A DNA stretch of 64,000 nucleotides from Cobetia amphilecti (GCF_020217465.1 NZ_CP084115.1:558001-622000), one strand, 5' to 3'. Positions 1 through 8,849 are shown, counted from the stretch's first letter. Numbers and translations are program-made. The notes: generated by a model not told the origin, from the sequence alone.

Positions 1-977
1 TCGAGACCGTCGATGCGGCCATCGTCTTCGTGCGTACTCGTGCCGCCTGTACCACTGTCGTCGAACAGCTGATCGCTCGCGGTATCTCCGCGGCAGCGCT
101 GTCCGGTGATCTGGACCAGTCCCTGCGCGAGCGCACCGTGACTCGCCTGAAGCGTGGCAAGGTCGACGTGCTGGTCGCGACCGACGTCGCCGCTCGTGGT
201 CTGGACGTGGCGCGTATCACCCACGTCTTCAACTACGACCTGCCGGGTGACAGCGAATCCTTCGTCCACCGTACTGGCCGTACTGGCCGTGCTGGTCGTG
301 AAGGTCGCGCCATCACCTTCGTCAGCGGTCGCGAAATGCGCAAGGTTCGCTGGATGGAGCAGGCCCTGGGCCAGCGCATCACTGAACGCCAGCTGCCGAG
401 CGAAGAAGAGATCCGTGGTCACCGTGACGCCGCCTTCCGTGCTCGCGTCGTCGAAGCCCTGGGCAGCAGCTCCAACGGTCACCGCGCTCTGGTCCAGAGC
501 CTGGTCGAAGAAGGTCACGATCCGGTCGAGCTGGCCGCTGTCTTCGTCAAGATGGCTCGCGCCGAAGAGACGCCGATCCAGTCTCTGCCGAAGCCGGGTG
601 CGCGTCGCAACGAGCGTTCCGAGCGCGGTGAGCGCACCGAGCGTCCGGAACGCGGTGAGCGTCGCAACTCCGCGCCGGTCGCGCGTGAAGGCATGAAGCT
701 CTACCGTGTGGCCGTCGGCCACCGTGACGGCGTCAAGCCGGGCCAGCTGGTTGGCGCTCTCGCCAACGAAGGCGGCATCGAAGGTTCACGCATCGGTCGC
801 ATCGACATCCGCAACACCCACAGTGTCGTGGAACTGCCGAGCGGTCTGCCGACCAGCATCGTGTCCAAGATGGCGCGTGCTCGCGTCGCTGGCCGTCCGC
901 TGGAACTGGCAGAAGACGGTGCGGGCGCTCGTCCGCAGCGCCGTGAAGGTGGCAACGACGACCGTCGTCGCGCCTGA
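1..977 (+). CDS. deaD: DEAD-box ATP-dependent RNA helicase, C-terminal part (DeaD/CsdA type)
   Basis: This is the 3' part of a DEAD-box RNA helicase; the reading frame is open from base 3, so the N-terminal RecA domain with Walker A and DEAD motifs lies outside the window. The second helicase domain is clear, with motif V (ATDVAARGLDV, about base 177) and motif VI (HRTGRTGRAGREG, about base 267). A linker of repeated Glu-Arg units follows (about bases 600-670). The tail, about bases 690-930, resembles the DbpA/CsdA RNA-binding domain (MKLYRVAVGHRDGVKPGQLV). Helicases of this family unwind structured RNA during cold adaptation, ribosome assembly and mRNA decay. The tail fits DeaD better than RhlE or SrmB. 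A strong terminator follows at 1033-1064. Confidence 0.9.
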   Translation, partial: ETVDAAIVFVRTRAACTTVVEQLIARGISAAALSGDLDQSLRERTVTRLKRGKVDVLVATDVAARGLDVARITHVFNYDLPGDSESFVHRTGRTGRAGREGRAITFVSGREMRKVRWMEQALGQRITERQLPSEEEIRGHRDAAFRARVVEALGSSSNGHRALVQSLVEEGHDPVELAAVFVKMARAEETPIQSLPKPGARRNERSERGERTERPERGERRNSAPVAREGMKLYRVAVGHRDGVKPGQLVGALANEGGIEGSRIGRIDIRNTHSVVELPSGLPTSIVSKMARARVAGRPLELAEDGAGARPQRREGGNDDRRRA

Positions 978-1032
978 TCAGGCCTGAGTCGGGCCGGCAC
1001 TGATCGCAGTGCTGGCCACGGCTTCTGAAAAG

Positions 1033-1064
1033 ACCGGTACCTCTCACGAGGTGCCGGTTTTTTT
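1033..1064 (+). terminator. rho-independent terminator after the deaD-like gene
   Basis: The hairpin ACCGGTACCTC / GAGGTGCCGGT has a TCAC loop and is followed directly by a run of seven or more T. It lies 56 bases after the helicase stop codon and ends that transcript. Confidence 0.9.
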
Positions 1065-1146
1065 GTGCCTGGACGAAAGGCGCCACCGGGGCTGGTATCC
1101 TGTGCTGGCGTAGCTCCACCGCTCATCATTTCCCGAGGATGCCCAC

Positions 1147-1719
1147 ATGATCTCTTCACTCGACGCCTTGCGCCGTGGCCTGCAGGCCACGCCTGCCCGC
1201 CAGCTGATGCTGTGCGCTCTGCTGGCGACACCCTGGCTGTCGCTCAGTGCGGCCCACGCCGAGTCCGGCATGCCCGCCAGTAGCGCCACGCCGGAGATTC
1301 GCGTCCCGCTGGTCTCGCTGGAGGCCCTGCGTCTGGCGCCGGTGGTCTCACCGCAGGGCGAGGCGCTGGGCAAGGTCGAGGATGTGCTCAGTGATACGCG
1401 TGGTCAGATCCATCGCCTGCTGATTCGCCCTGACGGCGGTGACAAGGCGGCCAGCATCGACTTCGCGCGCTTTACCCGTGAGGCGGTCAGTGACCCGCTG
1501 GCGGCTGAGGCCCCCGGCGATATCCGTTACCGTCTGGTGCTCGACATGACGCCGGAGCAGCTGACGGCCCGCGCGGACCAGCCGCTTTCCAATCGCCTGT
1601 CACGCCAGCTGGAACGCAGCATGGGGGAGGTCGGCAATGGGCTGGACACCTTCCGCAATCAGGCGGCGGAGGTGCTGCGTTCACTGGGCAAGCAGCTTGA
1701 AGGTGAGGGCGATCGATAG
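1147..1719 (+). CDS. exported PRC-barrel-like protein
   Basis: This is a 190-residue protein with an N-terminal export signal. A hydrophobic stretch at residues 20-36 ends in SAAHA-ES, a good signal peptidase I site near residue 38. Residues about 50-125 (VSLEALRLAPVVSPQGEALG, then KVEDVLSDTRGQIHRLLIR) resemble a PRC-barrel fold, a small beta-barrel seen in RimM and in many periplasmic or photosynthesis-related proteins. The C-terminal part looks helical. An AGGA ribosome site (CGAGGATGCCCAC) precedes the ATG. It sits alone between the helicase terminator and endonuclease V, 41 bases upstream of the latter, so the two could be co-transcribed. The precise function is unknown. Confidence 0.7.
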   Translation: MISSLDALRRGLQATPARQLMLCALLATPWLSLSAAHAESGMPASSATPEIRVPLVSLEALRLAPVVSPQGEALGKVEDVLSDTRGQIHRLLIRPDGGDKAASIDFARFTREAVSDPLAAEAPGDIRYRLVLDMTPEQLTARADQPLSNRLSRQLERSMGEVGNGLDTFRNQAAEVLRSLGKQLEGEGDR

Positions 1720-1760
1720 CATCTGGTGGAGAGAGACCCGCAACCGCCGAGAGGGAATGC

Positions 1761-2528
1761 ATGAGTGAGTGGATGACAGCACTGCACGATTGGAATCTCG
1801 ACCCTGCCGCCGCCGTTGCCAAGCAACGCGAAATGGCCACTCGACTGACACTGACACCGCCCTGGGGAGCAAGCCCCGGCGAGTGGCCAGCGACCATCAC
1901 AGGGGTCGATATCGGCTTCGAGGATGGGGGCGAGGTGACACGCGCGGCGGTGGTGACGCTGGATCTGGCGACGCTGGAGCCCCTCGAGCAGCAGCTGATC
2001 CGTCAGCCGACACGCATGCCGTATATACCGGGCTTGCTGTCGTTTCGGGAGCTGCCCGCCGCCATCGCCGCCCTCGAGTCGCTGGAGCGTGCGCCCGAAT
2101 GTCTGATGGTGGACGGCCATGGCATCGCACACCCACGCCGCCTGGGCGTGGCGGCGCATCTCGGCCTGTGGTGTGACCTGCCATCCTTCGGCGTGGCCAA
2201 GAAGCGTCTGTGCGGCAAGCATGGTGAACCGGGCGATGAGCGCGGCGACTGGGTCGCGCTGACCGATCGCGTGCGTGAGGCGGATGGCGAGCTCGGCATC
2301 ATCGAGAATAGCGAGCTGCCCAAACGCGAACAGCGCAGCCAGTTGGGCGCCGTGCTGCGCTCACGCGCGAAGGTCAAGCCGGTGTTCGTCTCGCCGGGCC
2401 AGCGCATGAATCTGGACACGGCGCTGGCGATGACCCTGCATTGTCTGGGCAAGACCAAGCTGCCCGAGCCGACCCGACTGGCGGACCAGCTCGCCAGCCG
2501 CCGCCTCAAGCGGCTTCGTGATGCCTGA
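1761..2528 (+). CDS. nfi: endonuclease V (deoxyinosine 3' endonuclease)
   Basis: Endonuclease V nicks DNA one base 3' to deoxyinosine and other deaminated bases, starting alternative excision repair. The 255-residue protein carries the family signatures: an early catalytic Asp in GVDIGF (D50), the wedge motif PYIPGLLSFRE (residues 87-97) and DGHGIAHPRR (118-127) with its metal-binding Asp. FGVAKKRLCGKH matches the conserved substrate-binding region. It is slightly longer than the E. coli enzyme (about 223 residues), with extra residues at both ends. GAGAGGGA lies just ahead of the ATG. It converges with sbcC, with six bases between the two stops, so no terminator fits between them. Confidence 0.95.
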   Translation: MSEWMTALHDWNLDPAAAVAKQREMATRLTLTPPWGASPGEWPATITGVDIGFEDGGEVTRAAVVTLDLATLEPLEQQLIRQPTRMPYIPGLLSFRELPAAIAALESLERAPECLMVDGHGIAHPRRLGVAAHLGLWCDLPSFGVAKKRLCGKHGEPGDERGDWVALTDRVREADGELGIIENSELPKREQRSQLGAVLRSRAKVKPVFVSPGQRMNLDTALAMTLHCLGKTKLPEPTRLADQLASRRLKRLRDA

Positions 2529-2534
2529 CCGCCG

Positions 2535-5500
2535 CTAGCCCTCGATCTCCAGTCGGCTCTGGCCGTTGCCCGAGGGGCGCACCGCGATCCGCACCGGAAT
2601 GCGTTCATGCATCTCGGCCACATGCGAGATGACCCCGACGCGACGGCCACTGGCCTGCAGGCCATCCAATGCCTCCATCGCCAGGGCCAGCGAATCCGGG
2701 TCGAGGCTACCGAAGCCTTCATCGATGAACAGCGATTCGATGCGCAGCTCACCGGAGGCCATGCCCGCCAGGCCCAGCGCCAGCGCCAGTGAGACCAGGA
2801 AGGTCTCGCCGCCGGACAGCGAATGCACGCTGCGCAGCTCGTCACCCATCTCGGTATCCACCACCACCAGTCCCAGCGGGCTGGCGCCGCGCGCCAGACG
2901 ATAGCGACGAACCAGATTGGCCAGATGCAGATTGGCATGCTCGATCAGACGCTCGAGGTTGAAGGCCTGGGCGATGGTGCGGAACTTGGCACCACTGGCA
3001 CTGCCGATCAGTTCCGATAGCGTGCCCCAGCGTTCATGGACTGCGCGGGTGCGGGCCAGCTGCTCGCCAAGTTCGGCGCTGCCGCTGCGGCGCTGATCAT
3101 CATTGAGTATCGCCGCCTGCGCCGATTGATGGGCCTCGCGCACGGCAGTGAGCGGTGTCTTGAGCGCCGCGATCAAAGTGGCCAACGCCTCGCCAAGCGC
3201 GTGGGTGTCTTCCTCGGGCTGTGGCTGCGCATCCTCCGGCGCACCAGCGGCATCTTCTTGCGGGGGTTGCGCATGAGCCTGCAAGCGAGCATGCAGCGCC
3301 AGGGCCTGCTGGGCCTGGGCGCGGATGACGCCCGTCTCTTGCGTTCCCGCCGTGCCTTCTCCTGCGCTGCCTTCTCTCGCCGTGCTTTCTCTCGCCGGAC
3401 CTTCTCCAGCGGTACCTGCTCCTGACGTCTCCACGGCGGGCGCTGCCAGCTGTTCGAGTGCTGCCAGCTGCTCGAGTACCGTCTGCCAGCTGGAGGTCCG
3501 AGCGGCCTGCCAGTGTTTGAGCTGGCGCGCATTGCGCTCCTCACATAGGGCATCCGCGCGTGCCACGCGCTCGTGGGCACTGCGCAGTTGCTGGCGCAGT
3601 GCCTGCAGCTCGTGATCCTCGACGGCCAGCAATTCCGCGATGCGCGCGTCATCCAGGCCGGGATTCGCTGTCTGCCAATGCGCGCGTTCGCGGTCGAGCG
3701 AGTCTTGCTCCTCGCGCAGCTCCGTCTGGCGTTGCTGCAGGTTGGCCTGCTGCTGCGTCAGCTGCTGTTGCTGGTCGCTCAACTCCTGCAGCGCCTGCCG
3801 CGCATCCTCTTGTTCGTTGCGCATCCGGGTGGTCAGCGACTCGATCCAGTCGGACCAGTCGCTCACGCTGGCATGCTGTCGCTTGGGGTCTGCGCTCAGC
3901 TGCTGGGCAAGCGTGGCGCTGAGTTGCTCGATCTCGCGCGCCAGCGCAGTGATCTGCGTCTCGCACTGTTGAAGCTGCGCCTCGCCATGCTGGCATTGCG
4001 TCGTCAGCGTGGCGTGGCGTGTTGCCAGTGCCTGGCGTTGCTCACGCAGCGGCGTCAGCTGACGCAGTGTCGTCACCAGCGTGTTCTGGCGGGCGTCCAG
4101 CTCCCCAAGGCGCTGCTCGATCAGTTGCAGTGCGTGGGCAGCCGGCAGCTGCGGCAAGGGGGCAAGCTGGGGCTGCTCCGACAGCGAGTGCCGGGCCAGA
4201 AGCTCGCTCAGGTTCGTCTGGCAGCTCTGCGCCTGCTGCTGCAGGCGTTGCAGCTCCGTGTGCAGCTGGGTCTGTTCCTGTTGCAGATAGCCGAGCTGCT
4301 CCTCGAGGCGGGCGTGCTCGTGACTGGCCGTCTCCATGGCTTGCTGCGCGGTGGCCGTGGCCTGGCGGCGCTGGTCAAGGCGCTCGCGGGCCTGCTGCTC
4401 CAGCTGAGCGATCAGCGCCTCGGCCGGTGCGGCCTGGTCGGCGGCGGGGTGCTCGTGGCTGCCGCACACCGGACACTCCTCGCCCTGGACCAGCCCGCGG
4501 CGCAGCGCCATCACGTTGTCGCTGCGCGCCAGACGCTCCTGCTCCTGCTGGCGGCGCTCGGCGTCTTCCTCGTGACGCGCCTGATCACGGGCCTGCAATG
4601 CCTGCACCTGCCGGGCAGTCACATCCCGCAACGCCTGTTGCTGTCGGGGCAGTTGCTGCTCCAGTTCGACAAGACGCTGCTGCACCTCATCACGGCGGGC
4701 CAGGCCACTGATCTGCTCGCTGAGTACGGGCTTGAGCTCCAGTAGTGCATCGCGCTGACGTTGCAGCTGGTCACGATAGTCTTCGGCATCGCGCAGCGGC
4801 TGGCCGGACTCGTCGACCAGCCTTGCCTGCAGCTGCTGGAGTTGCTGCTCCAGCTGCTGGCGCTGGCGATCCTGAGTCTCCAGCTCCTGCTGATGTTGGC
4901 CGAGCGTGTCGCGCAGGCGTTGCTGTTCACTCTGCTGGCTGGCGTGTGCTTCGCGTTGTTGCGCCAGACGCGAGGCCACCTGACGTGCCTCTTCAAGTTT
5001 CGGCAGTTGCTCGCCACGCCAGGTATCGCAGCGCTGCATGCGTTCATCGGCGGTGTGCCTGGCGGCCCGGGCCTGCTCAACCCTGGGCGACAGGGCGCCG
5101 AGTTGCTGCTCCAGCTGGGCCAGTTGCGTGACCAGCTGTGCATGCTGCGGCGCGATCGCCTTGAGGCGCAGCAGGGCAGGGCGAATCGGCGCGAGGGCTT
5201 CCAGGGCGCTGAGTTGCTCGCGCTGACGGGAAAGCCCATCGCTGGCGACGTGGGCCTCGGTCTGCTCCTGCTGCGCCTGACGCAGGGCCTGTTCGAGCTC
5301 GCCCGCCGTGGTGGTCCACTGGTGATAGGCCGTCAGTGCATCATGCTGTTCACTGAGCCGGGTCATGGCCGTCTGGCGCAGACGCACCTCCTCCTCGAGC
5401 GCCTGGCGTTCCTGTGGGCTGGCCGGCAGCTGGCCCTCCAGCTTGCGCTCCAGTTCATTGACGGTCTCGCGGGCGGCGCGCTCGCGCTCATGGGCGGCCA

Positions 5501-6125
5501 TCGAGATCTCGGAGTAATGGCCGGTATCGGTCAGCTTCTCCAGCAACTCCGAGCGTTCATTGTCATTGGCACGCAGGAAGGCGCTGAACTCGCTCTGCGC
5601 CAGCAGTACGGCGCGGGTGAACTGCTCGAAATTGAGCCCCAGCCTGTCGATGATCAACGCCTTGGCGTCATTGCTGGTGGTGTTGAGGGTCTGAGCCGGC
5701 TGGGTGTCATCGCCGGTGGGCAGCAGCTGGAGATGTTGCTTGGCATTCTGCAGGCGCCCGCCGGGCTTGCCGCGTGCGCGGCTGACCGTCCAGCTGGCGC
5801 GATAGCGCAGGCCATCGCGGCCGATGAAATCCACCTCGGCCTTGCCTTCGCCGCAGCCACGCCGGAGCAGGCTGCGCGGGTCCTTGAGCGTCAGCTGATG
5901 CTCGCCGACATCCTCCAGCTGACCGCCACTCGGCGTCTGGCGCAGGCGCGGCGTGGTGCCATAGAGCGCCAGACACAGGGCATCGAGCAGCGTGCTCTTG
6001 CCGGCCCCGGTGGGACCGGTGATGGCGAACAGGCCGGCATCGGACAGCGGCGCCTTCTCGAAGTCGACTTCATGTGCGCCGGCCAGCGACGCCAGGTTGT
6101 CGAGGCGCAGGGCGAGAATCTTCAT
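2535..6125 (-). CDS. sbcC: SbcCD nuclease ATPase subunit
   Basis: SbcC is the Rad50-like ATPase of SbcCD, which opens and cleaves DNA hairpins and protein-blocked ends. The 1196-residue protein begins MKILALRLDNLASLAG, with Walker A GPTGAGKST at residues 37-45. Very long Gln/Glu/Arg-rich coiled coils flank the zinc-hook ECPVCGS near residue 550. The C-terminal head has the ABC signature LSGGET and Walker B SLFIDEGFGSLD near residue 1133. The ATG overlaps the sbcD stop as ATGA, implying translational coupling and deciding the start over an in-frame ATG 37 codons upstream. A five-residue Gly/Ala/Glu/Arg/Thr repeat (bases 3343-3417) interrupts the distal coil. The protein is longer than E. coli SbcC (1048 residues). 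Confidence 0.95.
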   Translation of the reverse strand: MKILALRLDNLASLAGAHEVDFEKAPLSDAGLFAITGPTGAGKSTLLDALCLALYGTTPRLRQTPSGGQLEDVGEHQLTLKDPRSLLRRGCGEGKAEVDFIGRDGLRYRASWTVSRARGKPGGRLQNAKQHLQLLPTGDDTQPAQTLNTTSNDAKALIIDRLGLNFEQFTRAVLLAQSEFSAFLRANDNERSELLEKLTDTGHYSEISMAAHERERAARETVNELERKLEGQLPASPQERQALEEEVRLRQTAMTRLSEQHDALTAYHQWTTTAGELEQALRQAQQEQTEAHVASDGLSRQREQLSALEALAPIRPALLRLKAIAPQHAQLVTQLAQLEQQLGALSPRVEQARAARHTADERMQRCDTWRGEQLPKLEEARQVASRLAQQREAHASQQSEQQRLRDTLGQHQQELETQDRQRQQLEQQLQQLQARLVDESGQPLRDAEDYRDQLQRQRDALLELKPVLSEQISGLARRDEVQQRLVELEQQLPRQQQALRDVTARQVQALQARDQARHEEDAERRQQEQERLARSDNVMALRRGLVQGEECPVCGSHEHPAADQAAPAEALIAQLEQQARERLDQRRQATATAQQAMETASHEHARLEEQLGYLQQEQTQLHTELQRLQQQAQSCQTNLSELLARHSLSEQPQLAPLPQLPAAHALQLIEQRLGELDARQNTLVTTLRQLTPLREQRQALATRHATLTTQCQHGEAQLQQCETQITALAREIEQLSATLAQQLSADPKRQHASVSDWSDWIESLTTRMRNEQEDARQALQELSDQQQQLTQQQANLQQRQTELREEQDSLDRERAHWQTANPGLDDARIAELLAVEDHELQALRQQLRSAHERVARADALCEERNARQLKHWQAARTSSWQTVLEQLAALEQLAAPAVETSGAGTAGEGPARESTAREGSAGEGTAGTQETGVIRAQAQQALALHARLQAHAQPPQEDAAGAPEDAQPQPEEDTHALGEALATLIAALKTPLTAVREAHQSAQAAILNDDQRRSGSAELGEQLARTRAVHERWGTLSELIGSASGAKFRTIAQAFNLERLIEHANLHLANLVRRYRLARGASPLGLVVVDTEMGDELRSVHSLSGGETFLVSLALALGLAGMASGELRIESLFIDEGFGSLDPDSLALAMEALDGLQASGRRVGVISHVAEMHERIPVRIAVRPSGNGQSRLEIEG
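3343..3417 (-). repeat. five tandem 15-base units inside sbcC
   Basis: Five consecutive 15-base units begin at 3343, 3358, 3373, 3388 and 3403. Read on the minus strand they encode the pentapeptides GTAGE, GPARE, STARE, GSAGE and GTAGT. The period keeps the reading frame and sits in the second coiled-coil arm near the ATPase head, where copy-number change should be tolerated. Confidence 0.85.
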
Positions 6126-7540
6126 GCCTGACCTCCCTTGGCCTTGTCTGCCGTGCCAGTCTTGTCTATCGAAGCCGCCTTGTCGGCCTTGCGAGCGGGC
6201 CGGGTGGCCGGCTCGCCTTCGAGGCGCGTCTCGCACGCGGCCTCGACTTCCTCGAGCAGCTGGGCGAAATCCTCGATCAGCGTCGGGTCCGGCTCATTGT
6301 CATAGGTGGCGCGATAGTGACGCTCGAACAGCCCCATCGGCCCCAGCTCATCGAGCTTCACGCCCTTCGGCGCGCGAAGCTCGGCGCTGGGCGCCGGGTA
6401 GCGGGTGACCAGCTTGATCAGACGTAGCGGCGCGCCTTCCAGCAGTGCCTCGATACGGGCGCGCAGGTCGATCAGCGGGGCTTCCAGCTGCACGGTCACT
6501 TCCAGCCACGGCCAGCGTGTCGGCTCGAGATTCGCCTGCGCCTCGGCGACCAGCGCCGTGAGTTGAGTGGTGATCTCGGCCAGTGGCGCAGGCCCGACGC
6601 GCGTGAGCGCGACATGGCAGGGCACGCGATGCTCCTCGACCTTCTCCAGGCTTTCATTGCTGAGCGTGACATCGAGGATGCGGTGACCGTAGTCGACCTC
6701 GGAGAAGTCCATCGCCAGCGGCGTGCCGCAATAGCGGATGCGCTCCTCGCCGCCCACGCGTTGCGGGCGATGCAGGTGGCCCAGCGCCACATAGGCGATG
6801 TCGTCGGGGAACAGGCTGGTCGAGAGCGCCTCTTCGCCACCCATCAGGATCGGGCGCTCGCTGTTCTCGGACACCTCGCCGTCACGCATGTGGGCATGGC
6901 CCATGGCGATCAGCGCCTCGCCGGGCTGGCGGGCGGCGCGCGCAGCACTGACCAGCTGCTGGTGCACGCGGGCCACGCCGTCGCGGTAGGCCTCGCTGCG
7001 GGTGCGTTCGGCCTTGCCTGCTGCTTCTCCTTCCTGCTCGGCTTGCTCGCCGCTGCTCAGGCCGGTGACCTCGGCCGGGCGCAGGAAGGGCACCGCCAGA
7101 CACAGGGCGCGGCGCTTGCCATCACGATCATGCAGGGGCACCAGCAGATGCTGGCAGTCGAGACTGTGGGCATCGCCGCCGTCGGCGGAGTCATCCACCC
7201 AGCGCACGCGTCCCAGCGCATGGGTCTTGAGACGTGCCAGCAGCGCGGCCGGCAGCTCGATGCGCGAGCCGGAATCGTGATTGCCGGCGATCATCACGAT
7301 CTCCAGCGCCGCGTCCTGCTCGTGGGCGCGCACGATGAAGTCGTAGAGCAGCTCTTGGGCGGCCAGGCTCGGGTTGACCACATCGAACAGGTCTCCGGCG
7401 ATCAGCAGCGCATCCGGCGCCAGAGTCTTGAGCTGCCCGAGCAGCCAGTCGAGAAAGGCAGCATGCTCGACGTGACGGCTCTGGCCGTGAAAGCTCTGGC
7501 CGAGATGCCAGTCGGAAGTGTGCAGAAAGCGGAAGCTCAC
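6122..7540 (-). CDS. sbcD: SbcCD nuclease, Mre11-like subunit
   Basis: SbcD is the metal-dependent phosphoesterase of SbcCD. All family motifs are present in the 472-residue protein: HTSDWHLG (D10, H12), AGDLFD (D50), IAGNHDS (N87, H88, D89), GHAHM and ALGHLHRP. The start is a GTG at 7540, giving (V/M)SFRFLHTSDWHLG. It is preceded by AAGGA at seven bases, and upstream residues are low-complexity Pro/Gln, unlike the family. The stop overlaps the sbcC start by four bases. The enzyme is longer than E. coli SbcD (400 residues), with an extra acidic loop after LRPAEVTGLSSGEQ and an Ala/Lys/Asp-rich tail. Confidence 0.95.
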   Translation of the reverse strand: MSFRFLHTSDWHLGQSFHGQSRHVEHAAFLDWLLGQLKTLAPDALLIAGDLFDVVNPSLAAQELLYDFIVRAHEQDAALEIVMIAGNHDSGSRIELPAALLARLKTHALGRVRWVDDSADGGDAHSLDCQHLLVPLHDRDGKRRALCLAVPFLRPAEVTGLSSGEQAEQEGEAAGKAERTRSEAYRDGVARVHQQLVSAARAARQPGEALIAMGHAHMRDGEVSENSERPILMGGEEALSTSLFPDDIAYVALGHLHRPQRVGGEERIRYCGTPLAMDFSEVDYGHRILDVTLSNESLEKVEEHRVPCHVALTRVGPAPLAEITTQLTALVAEAQANLEPTRWPWLEVTVQLEAPLIDLRARIEALLEGAPLRLIKLVTRYPAPSAELRAPKGVKLDELGPMGLFERHYRATYDNEPDPTLIEDFAQLLEEVEAACETRLEGEPATRPARKADKAASIDKTGTADKAKGGQA

Positions 7541-7955
7541 GATGGGGTCCTTGCGAAGTCGTCTGGCCGGCGGCTGGGGCTGCGGCTGGGGCAAGCCGGG
7601 CCGGGTGAAATGCTGCCCAGTGTACGGTCTGGCTTCGCTGGGGCGGAAGAGGGCGCGGCCTCAAGCCGCTCAAGGTGCGGCGCATTATCAGGCAGATGAT
7701 CTGGATCAAGGCCTTCCACGGGCAAAATCGACAAAAGTCGCTACGCTGAAAGTCGAGGCCCTTGTCATTCACCGACAAGCCCACGCGATGGCAGCGTGTG
7801 GGAGTTGTCTCAAGCGAACCACATCAGCGGAGAAGCCCGCATGGGGCTTTCTTGCGCACAGTCTTCGCAACGTCTTCAAGCTGACTTGGATAACAATCAG
7901 GCTGGTGATAGAGGATGCTGTTACCGACGCCCAGAGATGACAGGAAGGATTCGAA
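7541..7955. other. intergenic region between divergent sbcD and the DUF1499 gene
   Basis: There is no supported gene in these 415 bases. On the minus strand, TTGATC (7704-7709) and TAATGC downstream at 16 bases could be a weak sbcD promoter. They overlap an FNR/Anr-like dyad at 7696-7709, listed separately. I see no terminator. Confidence 0.5.
7696..7709. promoter_or_regulatory. FNR/Anr-like site upstream of sbcD
   Basis: The plus-strand sequence ATGATCTGGATCAA reads TTGATCCAGATCAT on the minus strand. It matches the FNR/Anr consensus TTGAT-N4-ATCAA at nine of ten fixed positions. It lies about 160 bases upstream of the sbcD start and overlaps a weak -35. It may be coincidental. Confidence 0.3.
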
Positions 7956-8375
7956 ATGCGCCAAGGTCTTTTTGCTTCACCTCGTCCCGACAATCTCGGC
8001 CTGCATGATGGCATGCTGGCTCCGGCCCCCAGCACCCCCAACGGGGTCAGTTCCCAGGCCACTGACAGCAAGCATTATGTCGCGCCACTCCCGATGCCGC
8101 AGGATTGCTGCGTCAGTGCGATGGAGAAGTTGCACGGCATCATAGAATCGATGGGTCATGCTGAAATCGTCAGCGAAGATGGCGGCTATCTGCACGCCGA
8201 GTTCCACACCCCCGTGCTGGGCTTCGTCGATGATGTGGAAATCGTCTGCAATGAAGAGGAGGGGGTCTGCCATGTGCGCAGCGTCTCGCGCAGAGGGCAT
8301 TCCGATCTCGGCAAGAACCGCCAGCGGGTCGAGGACATTCGTCAGCGCCTGGAAGGCTGGGGCTACTGCAGCTGA
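7956..8375 (+). CDS. DUF1499 family protein
   Basis: This 139-residue protein has a DUF1499-like core: AMEKLHGIIESMGHAEIVSEDGGYLHAEFHTPVLGFVDDVEIVC, then VRSVSRRGHSDLGKNRQRVEDIRQRL. The RSxSRxGxSDLGxNRxRVE string is the strongest signature of the family. The function of the family is not established; members are often small periplasmic or membrane-associated proteins. This one lacks a convincing signal peptide, and its first 45 residues are Pro/Ser-rich and probably disordered. GGAAGGA seven bases before the ATG supports the start. It appears to be a single-gene unit ending at the terminator at 8509-8543. Confidence 0.75.
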   Translation: MRQGLFASPRPDNLGLHDGMLAPAPSTPNGVSSQATDSKHYVAPLPMPQDCCVSAMEKLHGIIESMGHAEIVSEDGGYLHAEFHTPVLGFVDDVEIVCNEEEGVCHVRSVSRRGHSDLGKNRQRVEDIRQRLEGWGYCS

Positions 8376-8508
8376 CGCTTGTCGATGAACCTGAACCTGA
8401 GCTTGAACCCAGGTCTCGGGAGTCGCTCGGCAGGCGCGGGAAGATGACTCACCGCATGACACCCACCACATCCCTCATTGCTTGAACTGCACAGGATGAC
8501 GTCCACCA

Positions 8509-8543
8509 CCCCGGTCCGCCTTGTCGAGGCGCCGGGGTTTTTC
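8509..8543 (+). terminator. rho-independent terminator after the DUF1499 gene
   Basis: CCCCGG (8509-8514) pairs with CCGGGG (8532-8537), with further CGCC/GGCG pairing inside, followed by TTTTTC. It lies about 130 bases downstream of the DUF1499 stop. Confidence 0.8.
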
Positions 8544-8671
8544 ATGCCAACTCTTGGCAAGGTCGGCGTGATTTCCCGCAAGACCCCTGCCAAACAGTGA
8601 GCGAACGCTACCCAGCCAAGGTCGCCTTTGCTACTCTGGACGCGATACATGAGACGCATGATTGCATCGAT

Positions 8672-8696
8672 CTGTATTGTGTTTTTTGCAATACAG
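8672..8696. promoter_or_regulatory. operator-like inverted repeat upstream of the MFS gene
   Basis: A perfect 8-base inverted repeat, CTGTATTG and CAATACAG, is separated by TGTTTTTTG. It sits in a locally AT-rich patch about 235 bases before the transporter ATG. The shape suits a dimeric regulator such as GntR or LysR types, but no regulator gene adjoins it. Confidence 0.4.
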
Positions 8697-8795
8697 TGAT
8701 GCGTCGTACGCTGGCAGGATTCCGCATGATCGCCACGCCTCCGGGGCAACCCCGGCGCTTTCAGTCATCATCAGCACGACTTCCGCTCCGTGATC

Positions 8796-8849
8796 GATGA
8801 TGTCTCTCGGTTGGATGATGTCTTTCGACAGGATGATGTCTCCCCGACT
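8796..8849 (+). repeat. three 18-base direct repeats before the MFS gene
   Basis: Three contiguous 18-base units start at 8796, 8814 and 8832. Each opens with GATGATGTCT and continues with a variable C/T-rich half. The last unit ends 81 bases before the transporter ATG. They could be regulator iterons or a slippage duplication. Confidence 0.75.
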
